This document shows, in pieces, positions 20,425-29,554 of a DNA stretch of 64,000 nt. The position numbers and the translations under genes are program-made. Numbering within the stretch: position 1 is the first letter of the stretch; each line of letters begins with the position of its first letter. Origin of the DNA: CAVOOW01 sp963697675 (GTDB lineage: Bacteria > Actinomycetota > Actinomycetes > JACCUZ01); contig CAVOOW010000006.1 in the NCBI GenBank assembly GCA_963697675.1, positions 868,001 to 932,000 on the forward strand, read 5' to 3'. The notes under the pieces are model-generated. The model did no database searches and was not told where the DNA came from. It saw only the letters and a program-made list of their open reading frames with translations.

Positions 20425-21432
20425 TCACCCGCCAGAGCTGAAGGCCGCGTCGAACGCCGCCGCCGGCGGGTCGAAGGCGAGCCGTCGCACGAATTCGAGG
20501 GCCTCCGGCGCGCCGACGAGCCGATCCATCCCGGCGTCCTCCCATTCGATGGAGATGGGTCCTGCATAGCCGATGGTGTTGAGCATCCGGAAGCACGCCT
20601 CCCAGGGCACGTCGCCGTGACCGGTCGAGACGAAGTCCCAGCCGCGGCGAGGGTCGGCCCAGGGCAGGTGCGAACCCATCCGCCCGTTCCTTCCGTTGCC
20701 GACCTGCCGCTTCGCGTCCTTGCAGTCCACGTGATAGATCCGGTCGCGGAAGTCCCAGAGGAACCCGACCGGGTCGAGGTCCTGCCACACGAAATGGCTC
20801 GGATCCCAGTTGAGGCCGAAGGCCGGCCGGTGCTCGATCGCATCGAGGGTGCGGACCGCCGTCCAGTAGTCGTACGCGATCTCGCTCGGGTGCACCTCGT
20901 GGGCGAACCGCACACCGACCTCGTCGAAGACATCGAGGATCGGGTTCCAGCGGTCGGCGAAATCCTGATAGCCGGCCTCGATCATCGACTCAGGGACCGG
21001 CGGGAACATCGCGACGGTCTTCCAGATCTTCGAGCCGGTGAACCCCACGACCGTGTTCACGCCGAGCTTGGCTGCGGCGCGTGCGGTGTCCTTCAACTCC
21101 TCGGCGGCACGCTGTCTGACGCCCTCGGGCTCACCGTCTCCCCAGAGGCGTGGCGGCAGGATGCCCCGGTGCCGCTCGTCGATCGGGTCGTCGCAAACGG
21201 CCTGCCCGACGAGGTGGTTCGAGATCGCATAGACGTTCAGGTTGTACTTCGCCAACAGTTCCTTGCGGCCGTCGACGTAGGTGTCGTCCGACACGGCCTT
21301 GTCGACCTCGAAGTGATCACCCCAGCAGGCGATCTCCAATCCGTCATAGCCCCACTCGGAGGCCAGCCGGCACATCTCTTCGAAGGGCAGGTCGGCCCAC
21401 TGGCCGGTGAACAAGGTGATCGGTCGGGTCAT
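20425..21432 (-). CDS. sugar phosphate isomerase/epimerase family protein (xylose isomerase-like TIM barrel)
   Basis: A 335-residue TIM-barrel protein of the AP endonuclease family 2 / xylose isomerase-like superfamily. Metal-ligand segments are visible: [27 protein letters not shown] and [10 protein letters not shown], the His/Asp/Glu set expected for a divalent metal site. The ATG at 21432 overlaps the stop of the dehydrogenase gene as ATGA, so both are translated together. It is the last gene of the sugar operon and probably isomerises the keto-sugar made by the dehydrogenase. The true substrate is unknown. Confidence 0.85.
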   Translation of the reverse strand: MTRPITLFTGQWADLPFEEMCRLASEWGYDGLEIACWGDHFEVDKAVSDDTYVDGRKELLAKYNLNVYAISNHLVGQAVCDDPIDERHRGILPPRLWGDGEPEGVRQRAAEELKDTARAAAKLGVNTVVGFTGSKIWKTVAMFPPVPESMIEAGYQDFADRWNPILDVFDEVGVRFAHEVHPSEIAYDYWTAVRTLDAIEHRPAFGLNWDPSHFVWQDLDPVGFLWDFRDRIYHVDCKDAKRQVGNGRNGRMGSHLPWADPRRGWDFVSTGHGDVPWEACFRMLNTIGYAGPISIEWEDAGMDRLVGAPEALEFVRRLAFDPPAAAFDAAFSSGG

Positions 21433-22667
21433 GTCTGGCTCCGGGTTGCTGGGACGGCTGGCTCGACGATGGACGCATTGCTGCCACTATCGACGGGCAT
21501 CCATCGGCTGTCATCGGCGGCCGAGCCCTCGACCGCGGCGAGCACGCGCTGGACCTGCAGCCCGTCGGCGAAGGACGGTCGTGGCTCCCGGCCTTCGTAG
21601 ATGTCACGCACCAGGTCCACGATCTCGTGGATGAACGAGTGCTCGTAGCCGAGACCGTGGCCGGCCGGCCACCACGCGGCGGCATAGGGATGCGTCGGCT
21701 CGGTCACCAGGATGCGGCGGAAGCCCGCGGTGCGAGCATCTTCGGTGCCGTCGTAGAAAGCCAGCTCGTTCATCGACTCGAAGTCGAACGCGAGACTGCC
21801 CGCGGACCCGTTGACCTCGATGCGCAACGCGTTCTTTCGTCCCGTCGCAAAGCGCGTGGCTTCGAAGATGCCCAACGCGCCCCCCGAGAACCGCGCCGTG
21901 AAGAGCGCCGCGTCGTCGACCGTGACCTGGCCGGTACCGCCGCCGCCACCGGAGGCCGACAAGCCCGCTGAGGTGTCGGGCAGCGGTCGTTCTCGGATGA
22001 ACGTCTCCGTCAGCCCGGACACCCCGGCGATCAGCTGACCGGTGACGTGTTGCGTCAGGTCGACGATGTGGGCGGCGATGTCGCCCAGCGCGCCGGAACC
22101 GGCCCGCTCCTTCTGCAGTCGCCAGACCAGCGGGAACTGCGGGTCGACGATCCAGTCCTGCAGATACTGCGCGCGGACATGCCTGATCTCGCCAAGCCTC
22201 CCCTCGGCGATGAGCTGGCGCGCCAGCGCGATCGCCGGGACGCGTCGATAGTTGAACCCGACCATCGAGCGCACGCCGTGCGCGTTCGCGCGTGCCGCGG
22301 CGGCGACCATGGCTTCGGCCTCGGCGACGGTGTTGGCCAGCGGTTTCTCACACAGCACGTGCTTTCCGGCTTCCAGCGCCGCGATCGCGATCTCGGCATG
22401 GGTGTCCCCCGGCGTGCAGACGTCGATGAGATGTACGTCGTCGCGAGTGAGCAGCTGCTTCCAGTCGCTCTCCACCGCGGCCCAGCCGAACTGCGCGGCC
22501 GCGGCGCTGGCCGCCTGCTTGTTACGCCCGGCCAACGCAAGCATGGCCGGAGCCGCCGGCAGGTCGAAGAACCGACCCGCCGTCCGCCAGGCCTGTGAGT
22601 GGGCAGCGCCCATGAACGCGTAGCCGACCATGCCGACGCCGAGCGTCGGCACGTCCTTGTCAGGCAT
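21429..22667 (-). CDS. Gfo/Idh/MocA family NAD(P)-dependent oxidoreductase
   Basis: A sugar or cyclitol dehydrogenase of about 412 residues. The Rossmann motif [18 protein letters not shown] opens the protein, followed by [33 protein letters not shown], where the EKP lysine is the conserved catalytic residue of this family, written here as two parts of one stretch around GKHVLCEKP. The ATG at 22667 places the Rossmann fold at the start. It lies 43 bases after the binding-protein gene and overlaps the isomerase gene. Inositol-type or levoglucosan-type substrates are possible, but I cannot choose. Confidence 0.87.
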   Translation of the reverse strand: MPDKDVPTLGVGMVGYAFMGAAHSQAWRTAGRFFDLPAAPAMLALAGRNKQAASAAAAQFGWAAVESDWKQLLTRDDVHLIDVCTPGDTHAEIAIAALEAGKHVLCEKPLANTVAEAEAMVAAAARANAHGVRSMVGFNYRRVPAIALARQLIAEGRLGEIRHVRAQYLQDWIVDPQFPLVWRLQKERAGSGALGDIAAHIVDLTQHVTGQLIAGVSGLTETFIRERPLPDTSAGLSASGGGGGTGQVTVDDAALFTARFSGGALGIFEATRFATGRKNALRIEVNGSAGSLAFDFESMNELAFYDGTEDARTAGFRRILVTEPTHPYAAAWWPAGHGLGYEHSFIHEIVDLVRDIYEGREPRPSFADGLQVQRVLAAVEGSAADDSRWMPVDSGSNASIVEPAVPATRSQT

Positions 22668-22710
22668 CAGACCCTCCCATGGATCAGTGCTGTCCATCAG
22701 GACGGGTGGC

Positions 22711-23781
22711 TCAGGACTTGAAGGCGAGCGGCAGATACTGGTCGACGTTCTCCTTGGTGACCGTTGCGCTGGACAGCGTGATGGATGCGGGAACGTCCGG
22801 CTCGACGAGGTCGCTCATGCCCTTGCCGTGCGCGATGAGCCGGGCCAGCTTGATGGCCGACGAGGCCATGCTCGGCGGATAGGTCACGGTGGCTTTCAAC
22901 ACCGTGTTGTCGGCCTTGATGGCCTCCATGACGTTCTGCGAGCCAGCGCCGCCGACCATGATGAACTCGTCGCGCTTCGCCTCGTCGATCGCTGCGAGGA
23001 CACCGACGCCTTGGTCGTCGTCGTGGTTCCAGATCGCATCGAGCTTGGGCGCTGCCTGCAGCAGGTTGGACGTGACCTGCTGTCCCGACTCGACCGTGAA
23101 CTCGGCCGACACCCGGTTGCTGACCTTGAAGCCGGCAGCCTTCAGCGCGTCGGAGAAGCCACGAGAACGGTCCTGGGTCAGCGGCAGGTTGGCGATGCCC
23201 TGGATCTCGGCGATGACCGGGTTGGTCACGCCCTTGGCCTTCATCTGCGCGGCGACGTAGAGCCCGGCCGCTGCGCCCATCCCGTAGTTGTCGCCACCGA
23301 TCCAGGTGCGTGAGGCCCGTGGGTTCGCGAACACTCGGTCGAGGTTGACCACTGGGATGCCGGCCGCCATCGCCTTGAGCCCGGTCTCGGTCAGCGCCTT
23401 CCCGTCAAAGGGCAGGATCACGATCGTGTCGACGCCCTTGCTGATCAGGGTCTCGACCTGGCTGATCTGCTGGTTGACGTCGTTCGTGCCCTCAACTGCC
23501 TCGAGGGTCACGTCCTCGTACTCCCCTGCCTGGCTCTTCGCATTGGCCGTGATGGCACCGATCCAGCCGTGGTCGGCCTGTGGAGCCGAGAAGCCGATCG
23601 TGATGGCCTTGCCGGGCTTGTCGTTGTCCGTTCCGCCCGCACCGACGTTGGCCGGCTTGGTCGCGGCAGCGTCGGACTTGTCGTTGTTGCTCGTGCAGCC
23701 GGCGAGCACGACGCCTGCGCCGAGTGCGCCCGCGCCGACGAGAAAGCCGCGCCGACCGAGGTTGGTGGGTGACTGTGCCAT
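22711..23781 (-). CDS. sugar ABC transporter substrate-binding lipoprotein (ribose/inositol type)
   Basis: A periplasmic-binding-protein type 1 lipoprotein of 356 residues. It has both a twin-arginine stretch (GRRGFLVGAGALGAG) and a lipobox (VLAGC) with cysteine near residue 28, so it may be exported folded and then lipidated. The mature part shows the RbsB/IbpA pattern: ADHGWIGAITANA, GVDTIVILPFDGKAL, GIPVVNLDRVF and NHDDDQGVGVLAAI. GGAGGAAAtgac precedes ATG 23781. A 158-base gap separates it from the permease gene. Confidence 0.9.
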   Translation of the reverse strand: MAQSPTNLGRRGFLVGAGALGAGVVLAGCTSNNDKSDAAATKPANVGAGGTDNDKPGKAITIGFSAPQADHGWIGAITANAKSQAGEYEDVTLEAVEGTNDVNQQISQVETLISKGVDTIVILPFDGKALTETGLKAMAAGIPVVNLDRVFANPRASRTWIGGDNYGMGAAAGLYVAAQMKAKGVTNPVIAEIQGIANLPLTQDRSRGFSDALKAAGFKVSNRVSAEFTVESGQQVTSNLLQAAPKLDAIWNHDDDQGVGVLAAIDEAKRDEFIMVGGAGSQNVMEAIKADNTVLKATVTYPPSMASSAIKLARLIAHGKGMSDLVEPDVPASITLSSATVTKENVDQYLPLAFKS

Positions 23782-23939
23782 GTCATTTCCTCCGGAGATG
23801 AGTGCGATGAACGCGGTGTTTTCCGCCGAGGGACGACGAGTCCCCGCCCTGGGACCCGCATCGGGTCCGGGATGTGCGCGGCAGCGGGAAGGGAACCGGT
23901 CTCCGGCAGCCGCGCGGTGGGCCGTCGACCGGGTTTGCG

Positions 23940-24998
23940 CTAGGTGGCGGCCTCCCGGGTCGTGCGGCTCTGCAACAGCACGGCGGCGACGATGATCAGA
24001 CCCTTGGCGATGTTCTGGACCTCGGTCGCAAGGTTGTTGAGGATGAAGATGTTCGTGATGGTCGTGAAGACCAGGACACCGAGGAACGACCCGATCAGGG
24101 TCCCGCGACCGCCCGAGAGCAAGGTGCCGCCGATGATCACCGCGGCGATGGCATCGAGCTCGTAGAGGTTGCCGTGCGTGCTTGACCCCGTCGTCGTGCG
24201 AGCGACGAGCATGACTGCCGCGATGCCGCAGCAGATCCCGGACAACGCGTAGAGCATCACCGTGTGACGCCGGACATCGATGCCGGCGAGTCGCGCGGCT
24301 TCCGTGTTGCCGCCGATGGCGAAGGTGCGTCGACCGAAGGTTGTGCGGTTGAGCAGGACCCAGCCGACAGCGAGGACCACGCCGAGGATCACGACGAGCA
24401 GTGGTACGCCGACGATGTCCCTCCGGGCGATGTCCTTGATCGCCTGCTGGTCGACGATCTGGGTGCGGTTGTTGGCGATCTTTGCCGCGAGACCACGCGC
24501 GCTGACCAGCATCGCGAGCGTCACGATGAACGGCACGAGCCGGCCGTAGGCGATCAGCGTGCCGTTGATGAGACCTGCGCCGAGTCCGACGAGCAACGCG
24601 CACAGCACCATCACGACGGGGCCGTAGTCCTGGGTCGCCACGGTCGTCGCCCAGACCGACGCCAACGCCACGAGCGCACCGACGGAGAGGTCGATGCCGC
24701 CGCCGATGATCACAAAGGTCATGCCGACCGTGACGACACCGATGACCGACGAGCTCACCAGGATGTTGCGGATGTTGTCGCTCGTCAGGAAGTTGTCGCT
24801 GGTGATCGTGCCGATGATGCACAGCAGCAGCAACACCAGCACGAGCCCGAGGTTGCGCAGCAGGCCCGCGAACACGTCGCCGCGGCGTCGCACCGCGTCG
24901 AGTCGCCCCTCGGCGCCCGCATGCTCGGCGGCTGCCTCCACCCGCGCGCGCTCGTCGGTCGTCACCGGCACCGCCGCTTCCCGCTGTTGATCGCTCAC
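23940..24998 (-). CDS. sugar ABC transporter permease (RbsC type)
   Basis: A 352-residue inner-membrane permease with about eight to ten hydrophobic segments after a charged, cytoplasmic N-terminus of about 45 residues. The family signatures IIGGGIDLSVGALVALASV and AIGGNTEAARLAGIDVRR (the coupling loop for the ATPase) are clear, as is IIGGTLLSGGRGTLIGS. It overlaps the ATPase stop by four bases. One permease gene would form a homodimer in the membrane complex. Confidence 0.92.
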   Translation of the reverse strand: MSDQQREAAVPVTTDERARVEAAAEHAGAEGRLDAVRRRGDVFAGLLRNLGLVLVLLLLCIIGTITSDNFLTSDNIRNILVSSSVIGVVTVGMTFVIIGGGIDLSVGALVALASVWATTVATQDYGPVVMVLCALLVGLGAGLINGTLIAYGRLVPFIVTLAMLVSARGLAAKIANNRTQIVDQQAIKDIARRDIVGVPLLVVILGVVLAVGWVLLNRTTFGRRTFAIGGNTEAARLAGIDVRRHTVMLYALSGICCGIAAVMLVARTTTGSSTHGNLYELDAIAAVIIGGTLLSGGRGTLIGSFLGVLVFTTITNIFILNNLATEVQNIAKGLIIVAAVLLQSRTTREAAT

Positions 24999-26524
24999 GC
25001 GGCAGATCCCTCCATGATCATGTCCAGCACGTCGTGCTCGTCGAGCTCCGCCGCGGCTGCTTCGTGGATAACGGTGCCCTCGCGCATCACCAACACCCGG
25101 TCGGACAGGCCGAGGACCTCGGGGACCTCGCTCGAGACCAGCAGCACGCCGAGACCTTCGTCGGCGAGCCGTCGGATCAACGTGTAGATCTCCGACCGTG
25201 CCCCGACGTCGACACCACGCGTCGGTTCGTCGAGCAGCAGCAGGCGCGAGCCGCCAAGGAGCCAGCGAGCCAGCACGACCTTCTGCTGGTTGCCGCCCGA
25301 CAAGGTGCGGGCGAGCCGCGACGGTTCCTCGGGCCGCACCTGCAGGGACCGTGTGGCGTTCAGCACCTCCTCGCGTTCCCGCCGCCGGTTCACCCAGCCG
25401 AACCAGGAGAACCTCCGCAACGTCGACAGGGACACGTTGCGCAGCACCGTCTCGCCGAGCAGCAGTGCCTGGCTCTTGCGCTCCTCGGGTGCCAGACCGA
25501 GGCCACGTCGCACGGCCGTCTCGACTCGGCCCGCGGGCAGTGCCCTGCCATCAAGGGTCACCGTCCCGGCGGTGCGGCGGCGCGCGCCGTACACCGTCTC
25601 GAGAACTTCGGAGCGACCTGACCCCACCAGACCGGCGATGCCGACGATCTCGCCCGCATGCACGGAGAACGACACGTCGGAGAACTTCCTGGTCAGGGCG
25701 AGCCCCTCCACGCGCAGCAGCTCGGCTCCCTTGTTCGGCTCGGACGGCCGGTTCGGGAACGCGTACTCGATCGTCCGGCCGGTCATCAGCGAGACGATGT
25801 CTGCCGTCGAGGTGGCTGCGGCAGGCAGGTTGGTGGCGACGGTGCGCCCGTCCTTGAGCACGGTCACCCGGTCGCCGATGGTGCGGATCTCCTCGAGCCG
25901 GTGCGAGATGTAGACGACTGCGACATCTTCAGCGGTGAGGTCGCGGATCACTCGGAACAGGTTGTCGACCTCGTCGTGTGCCAGGACCGCCGAGGGCTCG
26001 TCCATCACGATCAGGCGAGCGTCGTGGGAGAGCGCCCGGGCCATGCTCACGATCTGCTTGCCCGCGGCCGACAGCCTGCCGACCTCGCGGGTCGCGGAAA
26101 TGTCGGAGTGACCAAGGCGCGACAACAGCTTGCGGGCAGCCGCGTTTTCATCGCCCCGCCGGGAGATGCCGGCGACGGACATCTCGTGGCCCAGAAAGAT
26201 GTTCTCCGCAACGGACAGGCCGTCGACGAGGTCAAGCTCCTGATAGATCGTGGCGATGCCGCAGCGCATGGCGGCCATCGGCGTCGACAGGGTGACCTCT
26301 TCGCCCTGCCACCGGATCACGCCGTCATCGGGCTGATGCGCGCCGGCGAGCACCTTGATCAGGGTGGACTTCCCAGCGCCGTTCTGTCCGAGGAGGCAGT
26401 GCACCTCGCCCGGCAGGACCTCCAGATCCACACCGTCAAGCGCCCGCACTCCTGGGAACTCCTTGACGATGCCCGCCATCGCCAGCAAGGGCGGCCGGGC
26501 AGGTGTCGAGACGGGCCCTGTCAT
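24995..26524 (-). CDS. sugar ABC transporter ATPase with two nucleotide-binding domains (RbsA type)
   Basis: A 509-residue protein with two tandem ATPase domains, as in RbsA/XylG. Domain 1 has Walker A GQNGAGKST and a degenerate signature GRLSAAGKQIVSMARAL. Domain 2 has a non-canonical Walker A-like GLVGSGRSE, signature LSGGNQQKV and Walker B LLLLDEPTRGVD. This asymmetry is normal for the family. ATG 26524 overlaps the ROK stop as ATGA; an open frame into ROK upstream comes from the ROK frameshift and is not a fusion. Confidence 0.93.
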   Translation of the reverse strand: MTGPVSTPARPPLLAMAGIVKEFPGVRALDGVDLEVLPGEVHCLLGQNGAGKSTLIKVLAGAHQPDDGVIRWQGEEVTLSTPMAAMRCGIATIYQELDLVDGLSVAENIFLGHEMSVAGISRRGDENAAARKLLSRLGHSDISATREVGRLSAAGKQIVSMARALSHDARLIVMDEPSAVLAHDEVDNLFRVIRDLTAEDVAVVYISHRLEEIRTIGDRVTVLKDGRTVATNLPAAATSTADIVSLMTGRTIEYAFPNRPSEPNKGAELLRVEGLALTRKFSDVSFSVHAGEIVGIAGLVGSGRSEVLETVYGARRRTAGTVTLDGRALPAGRVETAVRRGLGLAPEERKSQALLLGETVLRNVSLSTLRRFSWFGWVNRRREREEVLNATRSLQVRPEEPSRLARTLSGGNQQKVVLARWLLGGSRLLLLDEPTRGVDVGARSEIYTLIRRLADEGLGVLLVSSEVPEVLGLSDRVLVMREGTVIHEAAAAELDEHDVLDMIMEGSAA

Positions 26525-27724
26525 GAGCCGTCCGAAACGCTGAATACGGAGTCGGAGATCATCCGGGCGGCACCGACCACGCCTGCCTCCGGACCCATCT
26601 CCGAGAGCACGATCGGCAGGTTGCCCGTGGCCAGCGGCAGAGAGCGGCGGTAGACCACGCTGCGCACCTCGGCCAGCAGCAGATGGCCCAAGCCGGCCGC
26701 CACGCCACCGCCGATGACGACCATGCCCGGGTTGAAGAAGCTGACCAGCCCGGCCAGCAGGAAGCCCGAGCCGTTGGCCGCCGTCGCGGATCATCTCCAC
26801 GGCGACCGGGTCGCCCTCCCCCGCCGCGCCCGAGACATCGGCAGCCGAAAGCGACCCCACCTGCGCCAGACGATCCGCTAGGGCGAACGACCGGCCGGAG
26901 CGTGCCGCCTCGAGCGCGTCGCGGGCCAGCGCCGCGCCACTGAAGAACGACTCGAGGCAGCCGGTGTTGCCGCAGGCGCACACGGGGCCGTCGTCCTCGA
27001 TGCGGATGTGCCCGATGTCGCCGGCGCTGCCGCTGACGCCGCGGTAGACCGAGCCGTCGACCACGATGCCGCAACCGACGCCGGTGCCGATCTTGACGAA
27101 CAGGAAGTCCTTGACCGACCGGCTCAGCCCCGCGTGCATCTCGCCGAGCGCCATGATGTTCACGTCGTTGTCGACAAGAACCGGCGCTCCGAGGTGCTGT
27201 GACAGCACCGAGCGCACCGGGAACTGGTCCCAGCCGGGCATGATCGGCGGCGCGACCGGGACGCCCTCGCGGAAGCTCACCGGGCCGGGGACGCCGACGC
27301 CGGCGCCGTGGATCTCCGGCGCGTGGCCGTCGGCACGCAGCTTGGCCACCAGATCGAGGGTGACCGCGAGGACCGCGTCGGGTCCCTGCCGCACGTCGAT
27401 GCCCTCGCTGCGGTGCGCCAGGACACGCAGCTCCGGATCGGTCACGGCGACGTCCACGGAGGTCGCGCCGATGTCCACACCCACGAAGCGCAGGCTCGAC
27501 GCCAGCCGCACGATGCCCGATCGGCGTCCACCGCGCGAGGCCGCGAGCCCGCCGGACTCGACGAGCCCGATGTCGGTCAGCCGCTCGAGCTCGACGGCCA
27601 GCTTGGACCGGGACAGGTGGATGGCGTCGCCGAGCTCCGCGCGCGAGATCGGCCCGATGTCCCGCAGCAGGTGCAGCAGGTGCGCCTGATGGGCGTTCTC
27701 CGGCCGGATCGACACGCGCTTCAC
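26521..27724 (-). CDS. ROK family transcriptional regulator of the sugar operon (frameshift)
   Basis: Predicted local regulator. An N-terminal MarR-like winged helix (about 1-70, HLSRSKLAVELERL) precedes the ROK kinase fold: VGVDIGATSVDVAVTD, VGVPGPV, DNDVNIMALGE, KIGTGVGCGIV and a zinc motif CACGNTGCLESFF. After EMIRDGG the frame is lost. Removing one base near 26776 gives NGSGFLLAGLVSFFNPGMVVIGGG and the normal end. The GTG at 27724 follows GAGGAG. As first gene of the operon it probably controls its own transcript in response to the imported sugar. Confidence 0.88.
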
Positions 27725-28064
27725 AGGGCCGTTCGTCTCCTCTGAGATCGGAAACTCTGCCTTCTTGCGCCGGGACGCTACTGCGTTGCGTCGCAGTTAT
27801 CCAGAGGTTTCGCTGAAAACCATGGATCTTTTCTCTGTGACAGGACGAAGTCGTCGTGACCCGGCACTTTGCGCCGGCCACCCGCGCCGCCCTCCGACGG
27901 CGCCGGATTCCGCCCGCCCCGCACTCCGCCGCCGCGCACTCCGCCGCCGCGCACTCCGCCGCGCGCCGCACTCCGCCGCCGCGCACTCATCGAGTCCTTA
28001 CCCGCAACGGGGCAATCTCGACAGAGTGACCGACAGGGTGAGCGACGTGCTGGGACCTCCGACG
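27725..28064. promoter_or_regulatory. divergent region between ROK operon and response regulator, with GC-rich tandem repeat
   Basis: This 340-base region must hold the promoters of both flanking genes. Near 27808-27823 an imperfect palindrome ggttt-N6-aaacc could be a ROK operator, an inference only. At 27921-27988 four tandem units of 15-17 bases, each gcactccgccgcc plus a few bases, form a low-complexity GC array just upstream of the response regulator. The array has no coding sense. Confidence 0.45.
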
Positions 28065-28794
28065 ATGACCGTGCTGGTCGTCGAGGACAACCCGTCGGTG
28101 GCCTCCTTGCTGCAACGCGGCCTGGAGCGCGAGGGCTACTCGGTCGACCTGGCGACCGACGGCGGCCAGGCACTCGCCATGGGCGTGACGAACGCCTACG
28201 TCGCGATCGTGCTCGACGTGATGATCCCCGCGCCCGACGGCCTGACGGTCGTCCGGCGGCTGCGCCAGCGCGGCTGCTGGGTTCCGGTCCTGATGCTGAC
28301 CGCCCGCGACCGCGTGGAGGACCGCATCGCCGGGTTGCACGCCGGAGCGGACGACTATCTCGGCAAGCCGTTCTCGGTGCGTGAGCTGACCGCGCGGCTG
28401 CACGCCCTGAGCCGCCGCGCGTCCTTCGACCGGCCGAACGTGCTTCGAGCCGGCGACATCGAGCTCGATCCGATGACCCGCGAGGCCCGGAGGGGAACCG
28501 TCTCGGTGCCGCTGTCGGCCCGCGAGTTCGATCTGCTCGCCGAGCTGATGCGTCATGCCGGCGAGCTGCTCGCCGACGCATACCTGGCCGAGCACGTCCT
28601 TGGCGGGCACGGTGAGCCCGGCGCCTATGACGACGGATGGGGATCGAGCCCGATGATCCCGACCCGGTCAGCGGGTTCGGACATCGTGGCCTTCTACGTG
28701 GAACGGCTGCGGGACAAGCTCGACCGCCCCTTCGAGCGCGCCGTGATCGAGCGCGTCGACGACGCCGGCTATCGCCTCGACCCCGGACCCGTGA
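28065..28794 (+). CDS. OmpR-family response regulator 1 (stop codon displaced by a probable one-base insertion)
   Basis: A receiver domain (TVLVVEDNPSVAS, phospho-acceptor Asp in IVLDVMIPAPDG, Lys in LGKPF) is joined to a winged-helix domain ending DDAGYRLDP. The wing/recognition region carries an unusual insertion of about 20 residues, HGEPGAYDDGWGSSP, before VAFYVERLRDKLDRP. In the sequence as given the frame has no stop until 29768, running antisense through the next gene. Dropping one C from the C4 run at 28781-28784 yields YRLDPDP and TGA at 28792-28794. The ATG at 28065 is chosen; a GTG at 28026 is possible. Confidence 0.8.
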
Positions 28795-29486
28795 CCGTCG
28801 CTGACCGGCGCAGCGCCGGCGTCGCCGATGCGATAGCCGACTCCCCGAACGGTCTCGATGGAACGCAGGCCGAACGGACGGTCGAGCTTGTCGCGCAGAT
28901 ACCCGATGTAGACGTCGACAACGTTGGACGCCGCATCGAACGCGAAGTCCCAGACATGCTCGATCAGATGCGTGCGGGTGAGCGGCTGACCAGGGTGTCG
29001 AATCAGCTCGAGCAGCAGCGCGTACTCCTTGGGGGACAAGGAGATCTCCTGGTCGCCCCGCTGCACCCGGTGAGTGGCCTGGTCGAGGGTCAGGTCATCG
29101 ACGCGCAGCACACTCGGCCGCGCCGGCAGAGCCCTCCGCGTGAGCGCGCGCACCCGCGCTGCAAGCTCGCGCAAGGCGAAGGGCTTGGTCAGATAGTCGT
29201 CCGCACCGGCGTCCAAGCCGGTCACGCGATCTGTCACCTCGTCGCGCGCGGTGAGCAGGAGGACGGGTGCCCAGCACTCGCTCCCTCGCAGCTGCCGGAC
29301 CACCTCGAACCCGTCCGGCGGCGGAATCATGACGTCGAGCACGATGGCGTCGTAGTCGTGCTCTCGGCCGTACCAGAGCGCCTCGAGCCCGTTCGGCGCG
29401 ACATCGACGGCATAGCCCTCGCGCTCCAGTGCCCGTCTGAGCAACCCGGCAAGTCGCTCCTCGTCCTCCACCACCAGCAGTCGCAC
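28668..29486 (-). CDS. OmpR-family response regulator 2
   Basis: A standard two-domain regulator: MRLLVVEDEERLAGLL, phospho-acceptor in AIVLDVMIPPPDG, TARDEVTDR, LTKPF, and the DNA-binding helix region HVWDFAFDAASNVVDVYIGYLRDKLDRP. The conserved end is GVGYRIGD. About 50 further residues follow to the stop at 28668, antisense to the 3' part of response regulator 1, so the two convergent genes overlap by about 126 bases as read. It is divergent from the histidine kinase at 29555 and is its likely partner. Confidence 0.87.
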   Translation of the reverse strand: MRLLVVEDEERLAGLLRRALEREGYAVDVAPNGLEALWYGREHDYDAIVLDVMIPPPDGFEVVRQLRGSECWAPVLLLTARDEVTDRVTGLDAGADDYLTKPFALRELAARVRALTRRALPARPSVLRVDDLTLDQATHRVQRGDQEISLSPKEYALLLELIRHPGQPLTRTHLIEHVWDFAFDAASNVVDVYIGYLRDKLDRPFGLRSIETVRGVGYRIGDAGAAPVSDGHGSGVEAIAGVVDALDHGALEGAVELVPQPFHVEGHDVRTR

Positions 29487-29554
29487 GGATCCAGCGTACG
29501 AACTCAGCGGCCCGGCATGTGGGCCGCGACGACACTAGCGTCGGTGGCGTGGCC

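Noticed and set aside
19510..21600. 696-codon plus-strand open frame opposite the isomerase gene
   Set aside because: No recognisable domain, crosses two real minus-strand genes, and looks like an antisense shadow.
24995..27724. ROK-ABC ATPase fusion protein of 909 residues
   Set aside because: The joining segment is nonsense; an alternative frame gives the normal ROK C-terminus ending with an ATGA overlap at the ATPase start.
27921..27988. Coding repeat encoding Ala/Glu/Cys-rich peptide on the minus strand
   Set aside because: The frame arises from simple GC triplets and lies upstream of, not within, the ROK gene.
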